Shown: positions 7,257 through 15,110 of the stretch, in pieces
How the letters are laid out: each line of letters opens with the position of its first letter
Numbering within the stretch: position 1 is the first letter of the stretch
NCBI GenBank assembly: GCA_028285265.1
Contig: JANQPX010000013.1
Span: forward strand, 124,001 to 188,000
DNA from: Geminicoccaceae bacterium
GTDB lineage: Bacteria > Pseudomonadota > Alphaproteobacteria > Geminicoccales > Geminicoccaceae
DNA length: 64,000 bases
Reading direction: 5' to 3'
The notes under the pieces: model-generated
Seen by the model: only the letters and a program-made list of their open reading frames with translations
What the model was told of the DNA's origin: nothing
The model's database searches: none
Made by a program: the position numbers and the translations under genes

Positions 7257-9641
7257 TCAAGCGATTCGACCCAGGTTTCGAAGAGGCCGCCCCTTCACCA
7301 AGCCATGTGCCGTTGCGACGATGGCGTCGGCATCGATGCCAAAATGATGATAGAGATCGGCGACAGAACCTGTCTGGCCAAAATGCTCAACACCAAGCGG
7401 GGCCGTTTTGTGGCCCATGACGGACCCGAACCACGCGAGTGCGGCGGGGTGACCGTCGGTCACCGTGATGATGGTGCAATGAGGCGGGAGGTTCTCGAAC
7501 AACCGCTCGATATGGCTGGCGGCGTCCGCGACACCTCGTCGCCGAGCGCGTTGCGCCGCCGTCCAGCCCGCATTCAAGCGATCAGCTGACGTGACCGCGA
7601 GAACGCCGATGTCGCGCCGATCCTCGCCAATCCGGCCTGCAGCTTCGAGCGCCTCTGGTGCAACAGCACCTTGATAGGCGATGATCAGGTCAGCATTTGG
7701 TCCTGGCTCTCGCCACCAATAGGCGCCGTCAATCACGCCTTGCTGAAAGGAAGCGGCAACGCGACGTGACGGTTGTTCAATCGGCCTGGTGGAAAGCCTA
7801 AGATAAACGGAGCCACCCGTCTCGTCACGAAGCCACGTGCGTTCGTCAGGATCGCCTTCGCCGTCGCGTTGAAGATAGTCGAACGCCCAGTCCATAATCG
7901 TCGAAAGCTCATCGAGGAAGGCGGGTTCAAAAGACGCGAGGCCGTCTTGGCTCATGCCGATCAACGGTGTCCCGATCGACTGGTGAGCGCCGCCCTCGGG
8001 CGCAAGCGTGACACCACTCGGCGTGCCAGCGATGATAAATCGGGCATCCTGGTAGCAAGCATAGTTGAGCGCATCGAGACCCCGCATGACAAAAGGGTCA
8101 TACACCGTTCCGACAGGCAACAGCCGCTCGCCAAAGAGCGAATGGGCTAGGCCAGCAGCACCGAGGAGCAGGAACAGGTTCATCTCGGCGATGCCGAGCT
8201 CCAAGTGCTGTCCCTCCGCCGAAAAACGCCATTTTTGCGCTGACGGAATGCGTTCATCACGAAACGTATCAGGCTGCTCGCCACGGGCAAACAAGCCTCG
8301 TCTGTTCACCCAGGGGCCCAGGTTTGTCGATACAGTAACATCAGGAGACGAGGTCACAATGCGCTCGGCAAGGGCCGAATCCTGGCGCGCGATTTGATCC
8401 AAGATCTTCCCGAAACCGGTCTGGGTGGACTGCTCACGATCATCGAGCGGCACGGGCCCGGATGTCTCAACCCTGGCAGCCATGCGGCGGCGGGTTCCGC
8501 TCTGATAGAAGGGAATCTTGGACAGGAAGGACTCAAAGGCGTCGACATCGCCGACACCGGCTGTCCGGTCCCATTCATCATCTAGCGCAATACCCATGTC
8601 AGCCTGGAAGGCAGCCATCTGGTCTGGGGTCATGAGACCTGCATGGTTGTCCTTGTGGCCTGCAAGCGGCGTGCCCCAACCCTTGATGGTGTAAGCGAGG
8701 AATGCCGTCGGCCGATCATGATCGATCGCGTCAAAGGCATCGACCAGCGTCTCGACGCAATGGCCGCCAAGATTGAGCATGAGCTCTTGAAGCTGCGCGT
8801 CGGTTCTTTTGTCGAGCAAGGCGGCAACCGCTCCCTGGTCGCCGATTTCGTCCATCAGCCTGGATCGCCATGCTGCGCCGCCTTGATAGGTAAGAGCCGA
8901 ATAGAGTTGGTTCGGGCATTTGTCGATCCACTCGCGAAGTCGGTCGCCTCCCGGCTCGGCGAACGCCGCTTGTTGAAGGGCACCATATTTGAGTCGAACC
9001 ACCTCCCAGCCAAATGCCTTGAAGATCGCCTCAATCCGCTGCCATAGGCCTTCGCGGACAACACCGTCCAGGCTCTGCCGGTTGTAATCGATGATCCACC
9101 AGCAATGTCGAAGATCGTGCTTCCATCCCTCCTGCAGGCACTCATAGACATTGCCTTCATCAAGCTCAGCATCGCCAACCAGCGCAATCATCCGACCGGT
9201 AGGCCGCTCAGTCGACCAGGCCTTCGACGCCAAATAGTCCTGAACGATCGACGCGAAGGCGGTGATCGCCACGCCCAGACCGACCGAGCCGGTCGAGAAA
9301 TCGACGTCGTCGATGTCTTTGGTGCGACTAGGATAGGATTGGGCACCACCATAGCCTCGAAACGCTCTGAGCTTCTCTTCGGTCTGCAACCCCATGAGAT
9401 ATTGCATGGCATGAAAGACGGGCGATGCGTGAGGTTTGACCGCAACGCGATCCTGCGGACGCAGAACATGGCCGTACAGAGCGGTCATAATCGAGACCAT
9501 GGAAGCCGAAGAGGCCTGATGACCGCCGACCTTCACCACATCTTTCGGGCGCAGATGGTTAGCGTGGTGAATCGTCCAACAAGCCAGCCAAAGAAGACGG
9601 CGTTCAAGCGTTCTTAGATGATCAAGCGGCGCATTCGGCAT
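7257..9641 (-). CDS. AceE-like homodimeric 2-oxoacid dehydrogenase E1 / transketolase-family protein
   Basis: Thiamine diphosphate enzyme of 794 residues, between transketolases (about 660) and E. coli AceE (about 890) in size. The TPP motif is clear at about residues 155-190: GDAELDEGN followed by a spaced IIDYNRQSLD. AceE-type features include HLRPKDVVKVGGHQASSASM near the N-terminus, LAYTIKGWGTPLAGHKDNHA, the EGQHLELGIAEMNLFL pyrimidine-binding region, and TPSGVTLAPEGGAHQS. The second half resembles the AceE C-terminus. No E2 or E3 gene is nearby, so it may use E2/E3 encoded elsewhere or act as a stand-alone transketolase-like enzyme. Many alphaproteobacteria use an alpha2beta2 E1, which makes this paralogue likely to be specialised. 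The ATG at 9641 is preceded by GGGGACGGA. Confidence 0.8.
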   Translation of the reverse strand: MPNAPLDHLRTLERRLLWLACWTIHHANHLRPKDVVKVGGHQASSASMVSIMTALYGHVLRPQDRVAVKPHASPVFHAMQYLMGLQTEEKLRAFRGYGGAQSYPSRTKDIDDVDFSTGSVGLGVAITAFASIVQDYLASKAWSTERPTGRMIALVGDAELDEGNVYECLQEGWKHDLRHCWWIIDYNRQSLDGVVREGLWQRIEAIFKAFGWEVVRLKYGALQQAAFAEPGGDRLREWIDKCPNQLYSALTYQGGAAWRSRLMDEIGDQGAVAALLDKRTDAQLQELMLNLGGHCVETLVDAFDAIDHDRPTAFLAYTIKGWGTPLAGHKDNHAGLMTPDQMAAFQADMGIALDDEWDRTAGVGDVDAFESFLSKIPFYQSGTRRRMAARVETSGPVPLDDREQSTQTGFGKILDQIARQDSALAERIVTSSPDVTVSTNLGPWVNRRGLFARGEQPDTFRDERIPSAQKWRFSAEGQHLELGIAEMNLFLLLGAAGLAHSLFGERLLPVGTVYDPFVMRGLDALNYACYQDARFIIAGTPSGVTLAPEGGAHQSIGTPLIGMSQDGLASFEPAFLDELSTIMDWAFDYLQRDGEGDPDERTWLRDETGGSVYLRLSTRPIEQPSRRVAASFQQGVIDGAYWWREPGPNADLIIAYQGAVAPEALEAAGRIGEDRRDIGVLAVTSADRLNAGWTAAQRARRRGVADAASHIERLFENLPPHCTIITVTDGHPAALAWFGSVMGHKTAPLGVEHFGQTGSVADLYHHFGIDADAIVATAHGLVKGRPLRNLGRIA

Positions 9642-9897
9642 GGAGTCCGTCCCCGGTCAAATCAAGCTCGCAACACTAGAGGGCGCGGCGTCGCCGACGT
9701 CAACATTGGCAAGCACGGCGTCTCCGACACCGGCGCGTCATCCCGTGCATGTTGTGTCCGGCTTGGTCCCGCCTATGCCTGAATAGGCCCGATGGCCGAA
9801 CCTCCCGCCCAACGTTCTGCCGATGGCGGTGGACCCAAGAATCGACACGCAAGGCCCCCATGCCGTGAAGATGGTGGGTTTGGCAGGATTGGGCAGC

Positions 9898-10359
9898 TCA
9901 AAGGACCCTTGTCATAAAGATGCTATGAGGATCCTCCCCGTAGTCGGCAAAAGGCACGCATTCGCTGAAGCCATATTTGCTGTACAGCATACGGGCAGGC
10001 ACAAACGAGTCCATCGAACCGGTTTCGAGGCTCAACCGACAATAGCCACGTCCCCTCGCCTCCTCGAGGATGTGCTCGAGCATCGCGGCGGCAATGCCGC
10101 GGCCACGGCAGGCAGTTGACGTATGCATGGACTTGATCTCGCCATGGCGGCTATCGAGCTCCTTCAACGCGCCGCACCCGACCAGGACCTGATCCTCCCA
10201 AATGCTCCAGAAGGTCACGTCTGATGCTTGAAGCCCGCTGAGGTCGAGAGCATGGCAGCTCTCCGCAGGCGATTGCTCTGCCATCATGTCGAGATGGCGC
10301 CGGAGCAGACCCTGCACGTCTGCACCGGTCAAATCATCAACACGAAACGACAGCGTCAT
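9898..10359 (-). CDS. GNAT family N-acetyltransferase
   Basis: A 153-residue GNAT domain. The acetyl-CoA pyrophosphate loop reads CRGRGIAAAMLEHILEEA at about residues 83-100, preceded by the beta4 strand GEIKSMHTS and followed by YCRLSLETG and a C-terminal ARMLYSKYGFSECVPF strand-helix. This arrangement resembles PhnO/YjdJ-type and MarR-linked GNATs; the substrate is unknown. I place the start at ATG 10359, which has GGAG 7 bases upstream. A longer TTG reading from 10395 would overlap the upstream crp-type gene. It lies just after that Crp/Fnr regulator on the same strand and is probably co-transcribed. Confidence 0.85.
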   Translation of the reverse strand: MTLSFRVDDLTGADVQGLLRRHLDMMAEQSPAESCHALDLSGLQASDVTFWSIWEDQVLVGCGALKELDSRHGEIKSMHTSTACRGRGIAAAMLEHILEEARGRGYCRLSLETGSMDSFVPARMLYSKYGFSECVPFADYGEDPHSIFMTRVL

Positions 10360-10391
10360 CAACGGACTCCGCATTAGCCTGTGTGATGTCG

Positions 10392-11099
10392 TCAAATCAC
10401 GCTTTGCGCCGTCAATTCGAGCGTCTCTTGGTCGAGGATCGTAATCTTGCCCTGTTCAACCGCGATCACGCCGTCTTGGGTCCAAGCGCTGAGCTGACGA
10501 TTGACGCTTTCGCGGGTCGACGCAATCAGGTTGCCGAGATCGGCTTGGGAAATGCGGATGTCAATCAGCAAACCGGCCTCGGTGTCCTTGCCGTAGTGTT
10601 CCGCCATCTGCACGAGCAGCCGCGCCAACCGCGCCGCAAAGTCGAGGAAAGCGATGCTTTCAACCATCTCACTGGTACGACGGAGGCGGGAGCAAAGTAC
10701 CTCGATCAGTTTCACGGCGCTCTTTGGGTTCTTCTCGAGAAAGGGCAGAAAATCGCGACGATCCAGAATCAAAAGCTCGGTCTTGCCCATCGCTGTCGCA
10801 TCGGCGCTACGGTCCTTGCCGTCGAGGAGCGCAATTTCGCCAAACAACTGACCGGGATCGACCATATTGAGAATGATTTCGCGCCCATCCTCAGAATAGG
10901 CGCTGATGCGCACACGTCCTGACAGCACCGCCATCATGCTCGTACCGGGATCGCCTTTTTGGAAGATCACTTGACCGTTGGTAAAGCTGCGCTCGCTCGC
11001 GACAGCCAAAAGTGTGTCCAGGGCGTTTGCATCGAGCGTCGCCAGCAAGAAATGCTGAGCAAGCAAGGCACGGCGATCAGCGCTAGCGCTCTCAGTCAT
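10392..11099 (-). CDS. Crp/Fnr family transcriptional regulator
   Basis: A 235-residue protein with an N-terminal cyclic-nucleotide-binding fold and a C-terminal winged helix. The phosphate-binding cassette FGEIALLDGKDRSADATA keeps the Glu, Arg and Ser that contact cyclic nucleotides in CRP, so it is a plausible cAMP or cGMP binder rather than an FNR-type sensor. No N-terminal cysteine cluster for an iron-sulfur centre is present. The recognition helix region reads ISQADLGNLIASTRESVNRQLSAW, close to the CRP consensus. The ATG at 11099 has AGGAGG about 10 bases upstream. The upstream gap to the MttB-like gene (11100-11392) shows nothing else I can name. A GNAT gene follows and may be a co-transcribed target. 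Confidence 0.9.
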   Translation of the reverse strand: MTESASADRRALLAQHFLLATLDANALDTLLAVASERSFTNGQVIFQKGDPGTSMMAVLSGRVRISAYSEDGREIILNMVDPGQLFGEIALLDGKDRSADATAMGKTELLILDRRDFLPFLEKNPKSAVKLIEVLCSRLRRTSEMVESIAFLDFAARLARLLVQMAEHYGKDTEAGLLIDIRISQADLGNLIASTRESVNRQLSAWTQDGVIAVEQGKITILDQETLELTAQSVI

Positions 11100-11392
11100 C
11101 GACTTTGGTCCTCCTGACGAAGCATTCTAACAGCAACCGGTCTGGCGTCGAGACAATGAAGACGGCAATCGCGAACCGCTTGCGTCCGATCGACCTGGCA
11201 CCAACGCTTAAGGTCGTACCGGCATGCACCATTCTCTCCTTGATGGCGCCATGAGCACTTGTCGACTGGTCAGAAGTCGGTCGGGCCAGCGGGATGGTGA
11301 GCTTAGCCTGGTATCCGAGCTAGCAGCAGCGCCTGCCCAGCCGGCGTCCAGGGACCGACCGGGGTCAAGGGCCGTCGCTGTTGGGTCAGCTG

Positions 11393-12937
11393 CTAGGCTA
11401 TGCTGTCTGGCAGCACCGCTTCCCGCTCAGCAATGAACGCCTTGAGCGCGTCATCAATGGTCGGGTCAAGGGCCGGCGCCTGATAATGTGCCAGCATGGT
11501 TTTGACTTTCTCAATCGCGCGATCCGTGGCGTCCTTTTGTCCTTCGGCTAGCCATTGCTCATAACTATTGGCGTCGGCGAGTTCGGGCATATAAAAGGCG
11601 GTTTGGAAGTTGTTCTGCGTATGCTCCGTGCCGAGATAATGACCGCCAGGGCCGACGTCTTTAATGGTCGCGACCGCTTCGTCGAAATCCCCGAACTGCG
11701 GACCTTGGCCAAAGCGATAGAACATTTCGATCTGTTCGCAGTCGAGCACAAATTTGGCGAAACTCGCCGACAGACCCGATTCATCCCAACCACAGCTATG
11801 CATGACGTAGTTGGTACCGGCCAAGAAGACCGGGTACATGGTCTGGATGCTCTCATAGGCTGCCTGCGCGTCCACCTTTTTCGAGCTGGCCATCATCCCT
11901 GATGAGCGAAGCGGCAAGCCGTATCTGCGGGCGAGCTGGCCGATCATCAAGTTCATGAAGCCCATTTCCGGGGTGCCAGAAAGTGGCGCACCGGAGCGCA
12001 TGGAGATCGTGGCGACGAAATGGCCATAAACAACAGGCGCACCAGCTCGACAGATCTGCGTAAAGGCGACGCCGGCAAGGGCCTCAGCATTGAGCTGGGC
12101 AACCGCTGCCGACGCACTCGCCGGCGCGTTCGCACCTGCCATGACAAACGGCGAGATGATGCAGGCCTGGTTGGCGCGGGCATAGACCTTCATCGCCCCA
12201 AGCATCGTCTCGTCCCATACCAGAGGCGAGTTGCAATTCATGATCGACAGCATGACGGGGTTGGCATCGACAACATTCGCGCCGAAGACCAACTCAGCCA
12301 TCTTCACAGCATCGGCAGCGCGCTCGGGAGCGGTGACCGGACCCATAAATGGTTTGTCGGAATGTTTGATCGCGCTGTAGGTAATGTGCAGATGTCGTTT
12401 GGGAACACTGATGTCGACAGGTTCGCAGGTGACCGCGCCTGTATTGTGCAGCGCCGGCGACATGTAAGCGAGCTTGTGGAAATTCTCGAGATCTTCAAGG
12501 GTACCGTATCGGCGCTCGCCGTTCATGTCATAGACAAAGGGCGAGCCATAGGTGGGTGCAAACGCGACCTTGTTGCCACCGATTTCACTGTTGCGTTCCG
12601 GGTTACGTGCAAGAACGGTGAAGCGGCTGGGAGCCTTGGCAACGAGGTTCATCAACAACGCTTCGGGGATACGCACGCGATAGCCTTGGACGTCAGCTCC
12701 CGCCTCCCTCCACATGGCCACGGCCTCGTCATCGCGAAAATCGATGCCGATCTCTTCCAGGAGCTTGATTGAGGCCTGATGCAACGCCTCGAGGCGATCC
12801 TCGCTCAGCACATCATAGACAGGCACCTGCCGATCTAGAACAGGCCAAGAGCCTGCACCAACCGAAGCCCGCGCTTCCCGCCTGGAAGCCCGCCCACCAC
12901 GCCTGCCCTCTCGTTGCATGGACCTCATCGTCGCCAT
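11393..12937 (-). CDS. Trimethylamine methyltransferase (MttB) family protein, non-pyrrolysine type
   Basis: A 514-residue member of the MttB superfamily. Recognisable segments include LEEIGIDFRDDEAVAMWREAGADV near the N-terminus, FAPTYGSPFVYD, EPVDISVPKRHLHITYSAI, IISPFVMAGANAPAS, GHFVATISMRSGAPLSGTPE and the C-terminal GPGGHYLGTEHTQNNF. The frame has no internal amber codon, so it belongs to the widespread group without pyrrolysine. Characterised members of that group demethylate glycine betaine, proline betaine or carnitine by passing the methyl to a corrinoid protein. No corrinoid protein or reactivase gene is adjacent. The first 25 residues are rich in Arg and may not all be translated; GTG/ATG choices exist there. 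It is transcribed divergently from the GT2 gene. Confidence 0.88.
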   Translation of the reverse strand: MATMRSMQREGRRGGRASRREARASVGAGSWPVLDRQVPVYDVLSEDRLEALHQASIKLLEEIGIDFRDDEAVAMWREAGADVQGYRVRIPEALLMNLVAKAPSRFTVLARNPERNSEIGGNKVAFAPTYGSPFVYDMNGERRYGTLEDLENFHKLAYMSPALHNTGAVTCEPVDISVPKRHLHITYSAIKHSDKPFMGPVTAPERAADAVKMAELVFGANVVDANPVMLSIMNCNSPLVWDETMLGAMKVYARANQACIISPFVMAGANAPASASAAVAQLNAEALAGVAFTQICRAGAPVVYGHFVATISMRSGAPLSGTPEMGFMNLMIGQLARRYGLPLRSSGMMASSKKVDAQAAYESIQTMYPVFLAGTNYVMHSCGWDESGLSASFAKFVLDCEQIEMFYRFGQGPQFGDFDEAVATIKDVGPGGHYLGTEHTQNNFQTAFYMPELADANSYEQWLAEGQKDATDRAIEKVKTMLAHYQAPALDPTIDDALKAFIAEREAVLPDSIA

Positions 12938-13158
12938 GGACCATCTCCTCGATGCGCACTCGACTGTCGCTTCTACTCGACTATCAGCAACATCGATGTC
13001 GCTCTATCGTGTATTCGACGCAACAGGCTCGATTTTCGACACGGAGTCGACCGTCCATTCATTCATTTGGGCGTTGCCAAGGTCATTCCTTTTCCATACA
13101 GTACATTTCTCCTTTTGGTTGTGTTTTTTGCTACTGTCAGTACTTTTGGGAGAGATGA

Positions 13159-14277
13159 TTGACCATCGGTAATTGGGGCGTCAGCGTCGTTGTCAGCTCC
13201 TATAACTATGGGCGTTACTTGCGCGAAGCGATCGACAGCGCCCTCGCACTTCGCTGTGATCCTCTGCAAGTGATCGTTGTTGATGATGGTTCGACGGACG
13301 ATTCCATCGATATTATTAAGAGCTATGGCTCTAGGATTGAAACGCTCTTTCAGAAGAACCAAGGTCAGGTCGCGAGCTGTACTGCCGGCTTAAAACGCTG
13401 CCACAACGACATCGTGATCTTCCTCGATTCCGACGACCGCTTGGAGCCCTTCGCTGCCGAAGAGGTCATCGCGCGTTGGACGCCTGAAACGGTGAAAGTG
13501 CAATATGTGCTGCAGGCGATCGACAATCATGGGCAGATCGTGAACACGATCTTTCCAAAATATCCGCATGGCCTGACACCAGCGACGATCAAAAAAGAGC
13601 TGTTACGCGCGAGCGTCTATCCAGCCACGACGACCAGTGGCACCGCGTTTTCGCGACAGTTCCTGCAGGAAGTCATGCCAATCCCAGCAGGCTATGGTTG
13701 CCATATCGATGACGCCCTGAACGCCATCTCGCCGCTCTATGGCGATGTGCAAACCTTGCGCAAGGTTCTTGGTCATTATCGGGTCCATGACCGGAATGTG
13801 ACGGCTCATAGCGAGCTCACGGTTGAGCGTTTTGAGAGCTATGCGCACGAGTATAGCGAGCGAGCACGCTATCTCGCCGATAATTGCGAACGGCTTGGCT
13901 ATGATCTACCCGACAACATCATCGACAATGATCTTGCTTACCGGGAAGCCCTTCTCGCCATAGCCGTGCTCAAGCCGGACCGCAGACTACCACTGCTATG
14001 GCCGACGCTTCGTGCCTCGTTCAACTCGATTTTGGACCCTGGCCAACGGATGACCCATGCTCTCTGGGCCATCATCCTGGCGGTCGCGCCGAGATTCTTA
14101 GCCCGGCACGCCCTTGCTGAGCGGTTTATCTTCAGCCGACGCTCGCGCCTTGCTGAATTTGTTCTAACATGCGTCTGGCGACTGGGCCGGCTGACCCGTC
14201 CCTCCTCAGCAGCCGCCAATCAATCGGCCAATGATCGGCTGCCTCCGAAGCGTGAAGTTGGCATGTCCCAGACATAG
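13159..14277 (+). CDS. Glycosyltransferase family 2 protein
   Basis: A 372-residue GT-A fold transferase. The N-terminus has VSVVVSSYNYGRYLREAI and the nucleotide-binding VIVVDDGSTDDS. The metal-binding motif is DIVIFLDSDDRL at about residue 95, followed by an acceptor-side region with GTAFSRQFL. The C-terminal third (about 260-372) is helical, without strong transmembrane character. The start is TTG at 13159, with GGGAGAG 5 bases upstream; no better start fits. It is isolated from other polysaccharide genes, so the acceptor is unknown. It is divergent from the MttB-like gene. Confidence 0.88.
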   Translation: MTIGNWGVSVVVSSYNYGRYLREAIDSALALRCDPLQVIVVDDGSTDDSIDIIKSYGSRIETLFQKNQGQVASCTAGLKRCHNDIVIFLDSDDRLEPFAAEEVIARWTPETVKVQYVLQAIDNHGQIVNTIFPKYPHGLTPATIKKELLRASVYPATTTSGTAFSRQFLQEVMPIPAGYGCHIDDALNAISPLYGDVQTLRKVLGHYRVHDRNVTAHSELTVERFESYAHEYSERARYLADNCERLGYDLPDNIIDNDLAYREALLAIAVLKPDRRLPLLWPTLRASFNSILDPGQRMTHALWAIILAVAPRFLARHALAERFIFSRRSRLAEFVLTCVWRLGRLTRPSSAAANQSANDRLPPKREVGMSQT

Positions 14278-14429
14278 GATTTCTTAGTGTTCGTGATCGA
14301 TCCTTGTCCCACGGACAGTAACATCTCAGAACCCTGACCGTCATCTTTCGGACCCTGTCGTTCAGCGCACACGTGACGGCCGAGGTTATTCCTTTGTGCC
14401 GATAACACTCGCGCAATCTTACCGAGAGA

Positions 14430-14447
14430 TGTGTTTTTCAGAACACA
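14430..14447. promoter_or_regulatory. Small inverted repeat upstream of the 14577 gene
   Basis: TGTGTT at 14430-14435 and AACACA at 14442-14447 form a perfect inverted pair with a 6-base spacer, about 130 bases before the next start codon. The half-sites recall Crp-family operators but the spacing is not the CRP consensus. This is a candidate operator only. The rest of 14278-14576 shows no gene. Confidence 0.2.
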
Positions 14448-14576
14448 ATGTGTCACATAGACACCACACTTATTGGCTGTTGGCTCACCACGGTTCGTCG
14501 ACAGACTCGCGGAAATGACGGATCACTCCTAGTCTTTCGATCAAGGCTCTCGATTGAGCGATGTGGAGAGGACGGC

Positions 14577-15068
14577 ATGAGGTCGATGGTTGCGGGGCTG
14601 GCCCTGACGGTCATGAGCTGTGTTTCGGCGGCTGGGGTCAAAGCAGACGAGCCCAGCATCGAACGCGTCATTATGGGCGCAACAAAAGACGACGTCTGGC
14701 AGGCCGTGGTATCGAGTCTTGAAGCGAATGATATCCCCGTGGTCGCTTCTGACTTTGATCGAGGCAAGATACGGGCCCGCCAGCATGATTACCTCGACGG
14801 ACGATGGGCGGCTTGCCCGGATCTTGATGCGACCAATTTCGACCCCTTGTCACCCGCCAATTTGCGCAGTCGAACGTGGCCACTTTATCGGGGCGTCGAT
14901 CTCCGCCTGGAAATCACAGGTACAGAAACGGGGACCCAGCTTGCACTGGACCCCCGCTACTATGATGTCGGCCGAGACTTCGGACGACGCGAATTTGCCG
15001 TTCAGGTCCGCTGCCGGTCGACGGGCGTCCTGGAACAAGCGTTGTTCAACGCGGCCGGTGAGAGTTAA
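14577..15068 (+). CDS. Uncharacterised periplasmic protein
   Basis: A 163-residue protein that I cannot assign to a named family. It begins with a signal peptide (MRSMVAGLALTVMSCVSAAG, cleavage near VKA-DEPS). The mature part starts with VIMGATKDDVWQAVVSSLEA, a helix after a strand. A strand with DFDRGKIRAR follows, then two cysteines (in WAACPDL and VQVRCRS) that could form a disulfide, and beta strands VDLRLEITGTETGTQLAL. The pattern is loosely like BamC-type or other helix-grip envelope domains, but that is only a fold impression. The ATG at 14577 is chosen because GGAGAGG lies 5 bases upstream. A longer frame from 14448 lacks such a site and would bury the signal peptide. Confidence 0.7.
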   Translation: MRSMVAGLALTVMSCVSAAGVKADEPSIERVIMGATKDDVWQAVVSSLEANDIPVVASDFDRGKIRARQHDYLDGRWAACPDLDATNFDPLSPANLRSRTWPLYRGVDLRLEITGTETGTQLALDPRYYDVGRDFGRREFAVQVRCRSTGVLEQALFNAAGES

Positions 15069-15110
15069 GCGCCGGACAGGCAACGGCTTGGCGGATGCGT
15101 TTCATGCTGC

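Noticed and set aside
12020..12772. 250-residue plus-strand frame
   Set aside because: It is antisense to the MttB-like gene and shows no protein features; the minus-strand gene has clear family motifs.
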